A stretch of DNA of 64,000 bases from Inonotus obliquus (taxonomy: Eukaryota; Basidiomycota; Agaricomycetes; Hymenochaetales; Hymenochaetaceae). A program made the translations under genes and the position numbers. The stretch is taken from positions 1,612,001 through 1,676,000 of the forward strand of contig JAJHTX010000009.1 of NCBI GenBank assembly GCA_032164295.1. Direction: 5' to 3'. Positions 10,240 through 21,600 of the stretch are shown here, piece by piece. The number at the start of each line of letters is the position of its first letter. The stretch's first letter is position 1. The notes beneath the pieces are model-generated. The model had not been told where the DNA came from and made no database searches. It saw only the letters and a list, made by a program, of their open reading frames with translations.

Positions 10240-12217
10240 TGAGATTAGAGCTAGTCAGAGCAGGACCAACAATTTGGTGCCGCCAAAGTTCTCCACAGCA
10301 TGAAAAACGCAGAAACATTGCAGGCGACCCGAGTTGTACAATGTTTACCAATGCCGTCTCCAGCGCTAATGATGGGAATTGGCGAGAACTTCGCCGCCTT
10401 TTGTGCGCTACCCATTTGCGGGTGCCCCATGACAATGGCATCGGCGTAACAGCTGATCGTGCGCACGGTGTCCTCAAGGGGCTCACCCTTCTGGACAGAC
10501 GCCTGAGCAGCGTTAATCTGAACGACCTCGCCTCCACATCTAAAGCATCGTCCTTTTGAGGATATCCAGCGTGCCATTCCGCTCGACCTGCACTCTCATC
10601 TCGTGTGCCAGACTGAACAGGTCGTGAATATCAGAATGAGTGAACTGCTTGACAGATAAGTTGTGCTGCGGTGGGATGCTGGATGGGTGTGAGCGGAAAG
10701 AACACTCTAGGTTTAGGCGCTATTGCGAGGGCGTTCGGGCTTGCAACTGCGGAGGTCAAAGGAGCAGCTCCCTGTTGTGGCGGAAGAACCACATCAGCCT
10801 GTTTCAACAGGGAGATAGATGGGCTCGAAGAACTTCCGTTGGAGGAGCCGGCCGAGGACCACTAAAAGGTCCTCGCCTATCAAGGGCAGGAGGACGGTTG
10901 ACAGTTGGATTCGAGACGTCACAGCCTAACGGAGGAGAGAGCAGGTTCCCATCAAGAAAACGGTCTGGCCAAGGACATTAACCTGATTTACGAAACCGCT
11001 TGTCCTGGACTTAGCAACAGGAGACCAGGATGAGGATTTCCTTCCTGCGATAATGGCCCGCTATTTTACCACTGCCTCCACCTGGGTGTGAGGTTGATCT
11101 GGTAGACCGAATGTTCTGGTCGGGTTTATCGTGGTGGCGCTCTTGTATGGCCGACAAGGTATACTTGCCGCCCGATACGACCGTTAATAGCAACGGCAGT
11201 GTGTCCTCGATACAATGGAGGATGAGGTAGGGATTTATGTTCCAAGGCTAGTTCAAATAGATGTATTCCAGCTAAGAAGGCGTCGATGACATCCAGATGC
11301 TCTCTAGATGGGAGACATTTTGCGCAACCAAAGTTCTCCGTGCCATAGAATAGGGAATACACAGAAATATCGCAAGTGACCTTCAACTGCTTCGCTTTAT
11401 TCAAAGAAATGAGTAGGAGGTCCTCCTTACTGCAAACGTCCGTGACGCGCACTGAGCGGTTATTCAGGCTCGCGAGGAGGAGAACAGAGGCGAGGTCTGA
11501 TCCATTTGCGTCAGTGACCATGGGTTTGTCTTTCAACCGAGATGCAAAATGCGAGGCGATCGCGGCGACCTTTTGAGGGAGAGGCTGTTCCGCGAATGGG
11601 TCTCGGAATGGAACGAATAACAATCTCAATTCCGCTTGGGTTTCATCATTAAGGGCAGCCACACTGAACGCGTAGTTGCCGCATGTTGTGCCTGAGACGC
11701 TCGCTTTCGCAGCACCAAGCGCATTCGCATCAGATATATTGGAAAAGACGCAAAGGGTAGGAGCAAGGCAGTTGTAAACCCCCCACTTGGAAAGACCTTT
11801 GTGGTCTTTGCCAAGGGCAAGATGGGTTTGGGAACGAAAGTCGAGATGTTGACCACAGGCAAGCGGCAGACCTCCTTGCAAGTCAAGAAAAGGACGACGA
11901 TGATGTTTGAGATAAGACGTGTAAGTCATCGTCTCAACGATTGATGAAGAAGGAAAGTTATGGTTAAAATGTTGTCTGCTTGAAGATACGTTGTGTCGAA
12001 TGCAAGTTTGTTCAAGAAGGAATTTGATGGTCGTGAGGTCGATAGTGAGCCGAGAACAAGGTTCCAATAAGTACAGCCTAAAAGGGCTTGCAAGCGGAGA
12101 AGAGGCATCCAGATCATGGAGATACGGAGCATAAGCAAGAGGCATCAAGTGATGGAACCCGGTGTCAACGGAAAGAACAGACACAGACGGTCGCATTAGG
12201 CTGCATCTTTGACGCAT
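10240..12217 (-). pseudogene. URA2: URA2 (CPSase-DHOase-like-ATCase) 3' gene fragment, broken
   Basis: The minus strand shows two consecutive domains of the fungal pyrimidine multifunctional protein in normal order. At about 11720-11240 is the dihydroorotase-like domain: ASLNNRSVRVTDVCSKEDLL, then KLKVTCDI-type sequence (KQLKVTCDIS) and CLPSREHLDV. At 10670-10240 is the aspartate carbamoyltransferase domain: NLSVKQFTHSDIHDLFSLAH, then [30 protein letters not shown] and [12 protein letters not shown]. Between ILK and CGGEVV (about 10540-10560) the usual stretch with the STRTS carbamoyl-phosphate site is missing and the frame shifts. After GDGIGKH the reading frame degrades and the rest of ATCase is absent. 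The ORF part before the DHOase homology (12217-11720) is not recognised. It is a dead duplicate and cannot encode an active enzyme. Confidence 0.75.
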
Positions 12218-12544
12218 AGTCGTCCGTCAGGATACCAAGGGACAACGGACGCTCCGTAAGCGGATAATCGACAGCAGTTGTCGGAGCGAGATCAGGAGGC
12301 TACGGCATAGGCCGTTCCGAGATGTTCGATGGGATGACACGATCCTCTTCTGGCTCAGTGTCTAACATGGAGATCCACGGGATCTTATCGAAAGCCGCCA
12401 AGCCAACACAAACAATTGGGCGTTCTGAGAGCCTGCGGTGAAGGGAGCGAAGAGCACGTCGCATATGCAGTTCTTTGACTTGGTGTTATGTGGTCCGGAG
12501 ACAACAGGCAGGAAGGTGCATCGCGAGGCAGAGGGCATCGTGAG

Positions 12545-12845
12545 GGTATCATCGCGAAGGGCGGCATCATAACCGAGGTGGTTATGGGGGAGGAGAGGTC
12601 TCATCACAACGCAGGGTTTTGCGAGAAAGAGAAACAGAGATCATCGCATAGGCGGCATCACAACCCAAATGGTTGTGGAATAGAGCATGGAGCAGACAGA
12701 GGTCATCGCACAAGCGGCATCACAACCCAGATGGTTATGGAACAGATAGAGATCATCGCATGTGCAGCATCACAACCCAAATGGTTGTGGAAGCAGTGCA
12801 GGTCAGGTCCCCGCACATGCAGCATCACATCCCGAATGGTTGCTT
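12545..12845. repeat. Degenerate minisatellite, unit about 50-62 bp
   Basis: The core GC(G/A)GCATCACAACCCAAATGG is repeated, with starts at about 12561, 12652, 12714, 12764 and 12819 and a weaker copy near 12601. Spacing is irregular (50-62 bp). Open frames across it are by-products of the repeat. It lies immediately upstream (in gene sense) of the URA2 fragment. Confidence 0.7.
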
Positions 12846-13070
12846 CTGTAATTGATCGAGTGGCAGGATTGAATAGGGCTGGTAGATGCATGACTCAGTT
12901 GCAGTTGCGGTGGCATCAGGTCTACAACGCGTCTTTTAGTCATTGCAGAACAAAAAGTAGAGAAGAGCAGTAAGAAGAATATTAATGGTATACATAGCTT
13001 TGTGAATTACGTGGAATAACAGGACTTTGAGGATGAAATTTGCGATGAGGACTGCTGGCTATGAGGTGAC

Positions 13071-13129
13071 GCGTCGAAGGTGGTGGTAGGAACGAAAAAA
13101 GCTTCGGCTTCTTCCGTCACCTTCGACGC
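13071..13129. repeat. Inverted repeat / hairpin near the right edge of the insertion
   Basis: Perfect 12-bp arms GCGTCGAAGGTG (13071-13082) and CACCTTCGACGC (13118-13129) enclose a 35-nt loop. A similar but degraded GC-rich arrangement (CGCGTC ... GACGCGTCGAGG) lies at 10120-10197, at the other side of the URA2 insertion. Confidence 0.6.
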
Positions 13130-13149
13130 AGACCTAAATCTTTGGTCTG

Positions 13150-14170
13150 ACTAGTCACACCGAAGACAAGGATGAGCTTCATCTTGAAGTCCATCCTCTT
13201 CGTTTTTATTTTTAATCGGTTATGGACGGCTACGTTGATTTGTTCTCAGACATGTCTGAAGAACTCAGCAGAATGTAATGTCGGGAATGCGGATGTCGTG
13301 TCGTGTTGTATCTCGTCAACCTCTGTCATCTTGGAGAACTCCTCTTGTCCATGTTCTGGACCATGACTGTACCCGGATGACCTTGATCACGCGACGAGAC
13401 CAATGGAGTTCCATCTGCGGTTGAACGACTTTCAGGGTGGAGGACAGGATGCGAGGTGGTTTATTGAGAGGATATGATGGATTGGTCAGGTGCGTTAGTC
13501 CTTTCTCTTTCATCCCGTACCGCCGTACCGTAGGTGACCGACTTTGCGACAACGCATAGAGTATCAAATGCTGCGCACTTCTTCGCGATGCAGATACTCG
13601 GCTACCCTCGTTTGAAAGATGTGACATACTGCATGCGAATTGACACATCTACCGACCTCTCTGATACGACAAAATCGACTTCATATGGTTGCAACATCCG
13701 TGCGACACACCCGGATTGGGTTACCATCGGTCTTTGGAATTTTAGTAACCAATATGCATGTTCGCATTCTGAAGTCGAACCACACCTACGTAAGAATGGC
13801 TGGGTATGTGTTTAGAAGGTCGGATGTTCGAGATTGGCTTGATGGGATTATGAGGGTGTCGCGTAGGATCTGCAAGTATAGATGGGTAAACTAACCAACT
13901 CTATTGGAGGGAATGTAAGCTGAACTTGGGTATTCGTACTCGAAAGGTATATGTGCGTATTCGGTGCGTTGCATTTAGCATGTTCTTTGACGCCACACTG
14001 AGAAAGATGTGGAGGAGTGTTGTGGGATAGGGTATTCTTGTTCGTGTGCATTGCAATTGCGATAATCATGGTCCTATGATGTTCTCAATTCATCTTTTTC
14101 GAATTCTAATACATGGTAAAACAATCCACTTCTCCTGTGTCCTCTAGTTTGAAATCGGTTGATGGGGAAT
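13150..14170. repeat. R2 block of unit C
   Basis: This matches 1290-2290 of unit A: TGAAGTCCATCCTCTTCG at 13180 against the same words at 1270, GGACAGGATGCGAGGTGG at 13440 against GATGCGAGGTGG at 1560, and the GATTGGGTTACCATCGG stretch. Short peptides such as DWVTIGLWNFSNQYACSHSE are open here for about 90 residues (13534-13815), the longest open version of R2, but there is no full gene. The family is not recognised. Confidence 0.5.
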
Positions 14171-14439
14171 ACTTACGACGAGGACAGATTTGTTTGATCA
14201 ACGCAATATGATCGACACCTTTCATATAAAGCCTGCTTCAGGCGGCCCAGATATTTCTTTTTCCGGTACTTGTTCATAGTTCACGGTCCGTGCCACCTCC
14301 GGTGATGCTAACCCACTATTGCTCTTCTTCCGTAGGACCGATTACAGGTGCTGTACAAGTAGTACAGAGTCTCGTTACAGTAAACACAGCACGACGTTGG
14401 AACTTAGCGATCCCTTTGGCCGTTCCACCAGAAATCTTC

Positions 14440-14898
14440 ACACTGCATAGCCCAACGTGACTGATCTTGCACGGGGCCGCTACGCTTATCCTGATGGGAA
14501 GAAGCATGCATTCTCGGTCGCCGCACTCTCAGCAACTTCGTTTGATACCTTGTTCCAAGTATAAGCATGAGTCGTACGACCAACACCAATTTAGAGCTAT
14601 GGCCGCCACATTGCATCTGGAACTGAAGATGTAGCATGAATATCAGCCAAATGGATCGGATTTCTTGTTTTTGCAGCTTCTAGCGCATCTGATTTCTCCT
14701 GACCGGGAAGGTTCTTTCCCGACTTTGAATCAGATAGATGAGTGTTATGAAGACCGAGTGTGTTCGCTAGTTGTCAGATAGGACTATTCATCTGATGCCC
14801 TCGTGCGATATAGAACCTCCTCTGCGATGACCAACACTATAAAGGTCCAGCTGTAGCTTTCTCATCTGAAAGCCCTAAACTATTGCTGCGAGTCCAAC
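14440..14898 (+). promoter_or_regulatory. Duplicated promoter block of dead copy D
   Basis: This aligns with 7440-7892 upstream of copy C, including GCATAGCCCAACGTGACTGA, TTGCATCTGGAACTGAAGAT and a TATAAA box at 14838-14843. The promoter is well preserved although the gene behind it is not. Confidence 0.6.
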
Positions 14899-16579
14899 AT
14901 TTCTGATCTAGTGGCACTTTCAACCACAGTTTTCAAGCCTACTATTGGTCAGTCACTGCATCATTCTCCTTGTACATTCATGTGTCTTATCAACAAGGAA
15001 TTTAGTTGCATGCACTACATTCCATGCATGCCTACTACACCAGTGAGAAATCCCGCTAACTGCCTTACCTTTCTGACATCATGCAACACCAAAGTAACAC
15101 ACCTTGATGAAGAGGTTTGTTCGTCTCTCGATACTGCGCAGCTAGGATAGCTGACAATATTTCCTGCAAGGTTGAATACATCTGGGTAAACGAATCCAGC
15201 GATCCGATACACTGTTTTGGGGTGCTGAACCTGTAATTCCATAGTCGAGAAAATGGACAGCTGGAAAGATTATGTATCTCCTGGTACGTGGCTTTGATTT
15301 TCCAGGAATTCATCCCTGATCTTTCCAACAGACAAGATATCTTGGCACGACTTTCTTGATGTACGAGCCGTTGCACTTTTCTGCATGTTCTTGACTTGCC
15401 TCGATCAGATGTTCGGTCTTAGCGGTGAAAGATTATACATGGAACAGCGATGAAATCTTTATAGTAGATAGTCCAAAAGTAAGCATTTTCATTGTGAACA
15501 ATTTTGTTGAGAGTCGACGAGATATCGCTTCGCGAGTTTCCAACGTTAAAGAATTTCTTCTCGACCTGTGAGTGATAATTTCTCCTTTGTACGTGTATGC
15601 TGCATTGCTGAAGCCCTTCGAAGGTTTTTTTTAGAACTATTTGCTGGATTTGGCCCTATGATAATATTGTCAGCAGAAGGTAAGCAGGTGTGCGTAGCTC
15701 AGTGTATGGCTTGTATTCCAACCTTTTACTTTTGAAGTCATCCTTCAATGGCGCGTATACGCAATCTACGGAAGGGACAAGAGGCTCCTCGCTTTATTTT
15801 GCTTCAACATCCTCCAGATGTCCTATCTGTTTAGTGAGTTGAGGATTGTGTATCTCACATACGGCTGGGAGACTGATTTAAAAAAGTCGACGTCGAAGAA
15901 AACGGAGTAGTGACCGCCGGGGTAATTTTTGGTGATTTTTTTTTCACGGTTCTGATTGCGGTGGCGCCATTCCGATGACTGGAATTGGGTAGTCTGTGAC
16001 AGCTTTCACGGAGTTTCTTCTTTTCCTCCTGGTCATCATCAAAGCACGGAAGGCGGTATTTACATTTCGCAAACAAGCGGCAACACAGGACATACTCACC
16101 GGGATGGCCAGGGATTCTGTTGCATACTTTGCTGTGTAAGTAACTCATTCTTCTTCTCTGGATGAGGTATTGATGTAACGTTTATTCACCCTGCAACATT
16201 GTAGGTTGTTTACTATTTGCCTCATCGGTGTAATGTTTGTATTCATCAGCGAACACGTATGCCTAGCATTCTCATCGCCTTTCCTTCACTTACATTGACT
16301 CTTATGCAGCAAAAAGAATTCCTTGAAATGACCTTTGAGCTTAAGCTCCAACTGAACTCCTTCGAAACTATTGCTATCACGATCATGAGTATCCTCGCTC
16401 CGAAACTCATCATCAACATACGAGCAGAATTCTATGGCCCACCTGATGCCAATGAAACGCAGTTGACGTGGAATGCTGATGCTCCCGGAAGCTTTTCATC
16501 ATATGGAGGTGCCGGGCTGAGTGTGACAGCATCGAACAACGGAGATGACGGAAGTTCTGAGGTAGTACAGGGATCATGA
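14899..16579 (+). pseudogene. DUF6533 family copy D, inactivated
   Basis: The start codon in the conserved leader AGTCCAAC-ATG has become ATT (14899-14901). In the YALYG exon the sequence reads VYAIYGRDKRLLALF and then jumps to CFNILQM, an in-frame loss of about eight residues of the following helix. In the next exon the region matching GIAWSVTAFTE has TAG in place of the Trp codon (about 15988). The sequence upstream of it, around 15905-15960, no longer matches the Cys loop of the other copies. The C-terminal exon (NSFETIAITIMSILAPKL, FYGPPDANETQL) is intact and ends at 16579. Confidence 0.75.
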
Positions 16580-17110
16580 AGGGAACAAGAACATGGTCGG
16601 CGCCCGTGTCATATTATAGAGTCTACTTTGTGGTCCACAGTATCAGGAGAGCATGTAATTGTGGGACGTTATACTAATTGCCACACTGGCACGTGTGGTA
16701 TAGTGTAGTGAAAGCTGATCATTCATTCAAATGAAATTCAATTGTCAGAGACTCGGACTGATCAAGGGCCGGACTGCTCACCTAGCCGCACGTGATGGTT
16801 AATTTCTCCGCGATATCGATGTTGTGACGGCAAAGCTCAACTTGAAGCTACCCTGCCTTCCTACCATGCTCAGACCTCAGAGCCAGCACTTCACGGAACT
16901 CAAGGATCATAAGAAATATGTGGTTGAAAGGTACCTCGCAGCAAAGAATCTCACTAAATCAAGCTGATTGGGTCCAGCTCAGATGTCATCGAGGACATGA
17001 GAGTGTACATCAAGGAAAAATCATCGGAGAAGGTTTTTTGGTACAAGGTGTGCCGAGGTCTATGTCCTTTGGCGCTATGTTTTCTGAAAGATGGACTGTA
17101 AAAGGAACGT
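16580..17110. repeat. 3' block of unit D and right end of the array
   Basis: The 3' block is recognisable by AAGGGCCGGAC at 16764, CGCACGTGATGG at 16789, and GACATGAGAGTGTACATC near 17000. Homology to unit A ends around 17060-17100, near GGTTTTTTGGTACAAGG, and R2 is missing. This marks the right limit of the tandem array. Confidence 0.5.
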
Positions 17111-17289
17111 TACTTAGCGGATGATGAAATCGTCGAGAATGTTGTAGTGCGTTGGAATCTGTGATTGCATTACAAGCTACCATGTTCTCATGATGCTCCG
17201 GAGTCTTAGGAGAATGCGACATCACGTATTCGTTGGACGATACATCGCCCAAAACGTGGATGGTACATCCGGGTTCGAGCACCACCTTT

Positions 17290-18113
17290 TCCACCGGGTG
17301 TATCCATTCCGTTGACACCGCTACCAGCTTCATCGCCATTTTACACAGAGGCAGCGTTAACCTTCTCTACAAGGATAAACCCACCCAGGCGCCGTAGCAA
17401 CCTTGGATCCCTAGCTACTACTGGTTCGAGAGTCTCGTCTCCGCAGTCACAGTCGAGTAAACCATTAGCTGATACGGATGAGGTGAGCGGGGGTGGGGAT
17501 ACAGTAGTGCATTCGTATCCTCCGACACCTTCGCCGGGGGCTAGTAAGGCTCTAGGTCAGCCTCCTTCTCCTGACACAGTTCGCGCGAAGCTCGACCAGG
17601 TATCGGCTGCACGTAACTCACGACCCGACGAACCGCCAGTTGTTAGACAATTCCTTCTTGCACCGCATTCATCACCGCATGTTCCGGAACCGAAAAATAC
17701 ATCCTTGATCGCTAAAGCTCTATCGATATTCAAAAATTCTAAGCCCTCCCATTCGCTATCGTTTACTCTGTGCCCTTTACCTGAGTCGGATGGTGCTTCG
17801 TCGACTAGTCCCATCGGGACTCCTCAACAACAGCAGCCGAGCAATGATACTTTCTCCAGGCGACAATCGATCATTCGAGCCGGAGAATTACTGCCTCCCG
17901 CTCCGCCTGCTTTGATTACGTTCCACGACCGTTCACCCGCATGGAGCCTAGGTTCTTTCTCGGGCGTATTTGAAGTCGATACCGCAATGGAGAGAGAGTT
18001 GGGTGTAGATCGTAGTTTTTGGATGACAGTTGCTTTGGCTTATATGGAGTTTCTGGTAGAACGCGAGGTTAGTCTATCTTCACGCGCAATTTGGAGGATA
18101 AGTTGGCGATGCT
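17290..18113 (+). pseudogene. Pro/Ser-rich coding stretch without a start codon
   Basis: About 270 codons are open in one frame, ending in TGA at 18113, but no ATG precedes the Pro/Ser-rich part; the first in-frame ATG is at 17987. The composition (PPTPSPGASK, SPIGTPQQQQPSND, LLPPAPPALITF) is protein-like. The end, VDRSFWMTVALAYMEFLVER, faintly resembles the C-terminal helix of fungal VIT/von Willebrand A proteins. A GAG-GTTAGT donor follows near 18070. It is best read as a terminal exon or remnant of a larger gene whose 5' part is lost or displaced by the array. The identification is tentative. Confidence 0.35.
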
Positions 18114-18658
18114 GACCTTGTGATTCAGAGCTATTTGGCTGCTGCTGGTGGCTAAATTATTTGTGAGGTACGTTTTAGATTGTATATCCCAGTTTATGTG
18201 GCGGACTCAACTATCGCAATTGTTGTGTCGCGCAGCGACTATCCAGATGAGCGCTCAACAACCCCACATATTCTAATTGTCGTAAAGGTATAGTTGTTGT
18301 GACCAATTAGCTGCAACGAGGCATATCATTGCCAGGGTTGTCAACTTCACTGCCATCAGGCATTTAGAACGGTGATAATCTACTTAATCAACTGCACTCT
18401 GATCGGGACATTACACACCGCAAAGCTGTTCACACTTTCTCTATCCCCTATCAGTGGTAACTTTGGTAACCGTGCGAGACCGACCTGTTGGAAGGGGTTC
18501 TTTATTTTGGTTTTCGATTCGCGCGCCCGCTTGTTCTACATATAAGGACCTCCGGTACCTCAAGTTGAATTGTTGATTGATATCCTTTCCTTCTTGTTTC
18601 CTCTCTCACCATCTTGCCTGTGCGATCAAGACATCGACTTTTAGAGCTTAAACAGTAC

Positions 18659-21600
18659 ATGCCGTTTATCCACGGACCTTCGGATCTTTTACCTCGTGCA
18701 CTAAGGGATATCAGCGCTCAACTCCTTCCGCGTCTTAGACTCATTCCAGAGTTCCGATGCTGGCTTCCTTCTGTTGATTCCACTTCGCTGGGGGACAATC
18801 TAACTTGCATGTGGAGCAATAGTGTTTTGGGTGGAAAGAAGACGAGTCAGACTTCGATACTTTGGCAAACGTTATCTCAAGGTGTTCCGTTGATTATTTT
18901 ACTTGATTTACTTGGGTCGAAGACTGGTGGGGGTTCTTTAGTTGGTTTTGGTCAGAGGATTGGGAATGGAGATGGAAATGGTTGTGATAAAAATGAAAGG
19001 GAGTTGAACGTGACCTTGATCGAGGAGTTTTTGAGGAGAGTTGGGATTTTGGAGGTTCAGGGACAGTTGAAATATGGAGAGGTGTTTAGAGTTGAAGAGT
19101 TTTTAGATGGTTCCTGTAGTGGATTTATCAAGGTATTGCAGCTCACTGTTCAGCTTGATATCTATATTGACGTGTTCGGACTTTACACAAGGTATTGAAG
19201 ACAGTACAAAGAGTACTTGACAGCCTTGAAGCGACTTATCCTAATCTATACGAATTACCAATCGCGGCGGACCGACGGAAAGAAGACCTTTTCGAGAGGT
19301 TCTTTGATCTGGAGTCACTTTGTTTGGAGGATTTGAGAGATATGAAGGTGAGGCATCAGTTAAATGTTCAAGTGAAGTTGTATCAGGTTCCATCCTGTCT
19401 AAACGGTTATTGCAGGAATATGTTACAATTATGATTGAGGAAAAATCAATCGTTCAGGAATATTTGGCCGTTCCGTTAGAGCGAATGATATTATTCCAGG
19501 AACATATTATTAGTCGTCTTCATTCTGTCTCTTCTCGGTCGACCGACTCGATTCAGTGGAATCGTCTCTTTGGTATGAAGGTGAGCACATTGTTTTTGAG
19601 CTCGAGGAATTCATAAGAAGGCTGACTCGTATTTTAAGGAGAATATGTACATCCTAGGAGCTGGAGCGTATCAGTCTTATTGCTCACAGTTTTATGCGCT
19701 TGTGGACGTTATTGATGCAGTTCGGATCAATGGCCTTGATGTGAGATGCGTATTCTTCGTTGGACGAATATATGCTAATGTGCAGTTTAGGACGAACTCC
19801 TGGATGAGAGATGTCTTGAGTTGTCAAGGCAGTTAACACTTCCGATCGATCATATACTCTCTCTTATCGAAACTTGCTCCGTAAGTCTATCTAACACATC
19901 TGCTGTAAACTTGTTTTCTTTACTAATCCAAGTTGCATTTACCCTCAAACCGCAAAGACGGCATTAGAAATAACCCACCCCGTCGAAAACCCAATCATCT
20001 TCAAATCTCTTTGTATGGCACATCAAAACCTTCTCAACCTCAAGAACGATTTATCGGAAATAATGAGGAGTAAACGGACTGCGTATGCGAAGAGATATAT
20101 TAGCAAACAAACTCCGAACGCGAGGATGAAGTTGGATTCTTCTTGTTGGGAACGTGGAGAATTTGTATTGGACGATTGTGTATGTGTCCAATCCTTGAGC
20201 CGATTGGGAACTCGGAGTTTTTCTGGTCGAGAAAGGACTACGTTATCGTCGTCGTCTCGGAGTTCCAAGAAAAATGAACAAGGCACCGAGGATAGAAATG
20301 AACACCCGACTAAGCTATTGTCGTCGTCTCGGAGGTATAGGAAAACTGGACAAGACACCGAGATTGAGAACGAGAATCCGAATAACTTCCCTGGCACCAA
20401 GGAAGACGACATCCACACCGACGTCGGTACTTATGTCTTCGCATTCCTTTTTGAGAAGATACTTCTTCTCGGGAGACCTATCCTGGACTCGGATTCGGAG
20501 GAAGAGAACCTAGTCGACGCGCCGTCCGGGATCCCGTATCCGTTTCATGAAAATGATAAGGACAACCTCCGAAGTGAGTCGGCCCGCGAGGGTTCTAGTG
20601 GTGGATACGAAGAATGGCCCGGAGATTTGGGACCTGCTATTCGTTCCGGTACGCCGTTTGACGTGTTGTGTATGATTTCGCTGGCAGAGATTGTTGAGGT
20701 GGAATGGTTGGGTTGTGGTGATAAAGGTGAATTTTCTTTGACCTTTCGTTCTATTCTTGTCATCATCCTTATCTACGCGACGCGAGAATCAGAGTGGAGG
20801 ATATTTTTCTGATTTTGCTACGTGTGACTGAAATGGCTAACCACCCTGCCTTTTGACCGAAGACCTTGCGATCAGTGTGACATGGGCAAAATCTCATGGA
20901 ACTGGGAATGGAGCAAATGGGCATACTAGCAACGTCGATTCCAATTCGAACACGCTGCTGCTGGCGTTTCGCGATCGAAAACAACTTCAGCAGTGGATTC
21001 GTGTCCTCTCCCATTTGGCGCCGAGTGACACAATGTCGGTGGATATTAGCGAATGCGAAGATTGTGACGGAAATTGTCTGGGAGAGGAGGGAGCTAATTC
21101 GATTGCTTGGCCGGATGAACTCGGTGAATCGTCGTTCCGATCCTTGTCTTGACAAGTACACGCTTGGATATGTCTTGACTGATTCATTTTCCTGAAGAGT
21201 TTAGCCAGGGTCGAACTGGTTCGAAGCCAAGACCCTGGAGCCTCATTGCACGGAGAAAAGAAGCACTGTCTTCTTCTCTTTACCTCACTCTTTCGGACAA
21301 TGAGAGTGGTCATTCGTTCTACAGCGCGCTTTCTTCTCCCAGGTCTGGATATTATAGTCGATCTGTGAGGGACCTACCGGCTTCGCCACCTCGTTCGATT
21401 TCATCAGTATTTTCATCGAGACCCGCGTCCTTGGTTGCGGAACCAGCGAAACTAATTGAGGCTATTCAGTCGATTGAGGGCGCTCTCCGTAAGTCCGATA
21501 CTTCCATTTTCTCGGTGTATTTTGGAATAAGGGAGAAGACTGATGCACATGGTTGGTAATTTAGCTGTTATCGAGGAAGACGAAGATGATGAAGACGAAG

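Noticed and set aside
12545..12845. CRISPR-like array because of regularly returning words
   Set aside because: Units are degenerate, adjacent and without unique spacers in a eukaryotic context; this is a minisatellite.
17010..17339. 109-codon minus-strand frame starting MAMKLVAVSTEW
   Set aside because: It overlaps the right end of the duplicated 3' block and the Pro-rich plus-strand frame. No homology is recognised and the duplicated counterpart in unit A is not open.
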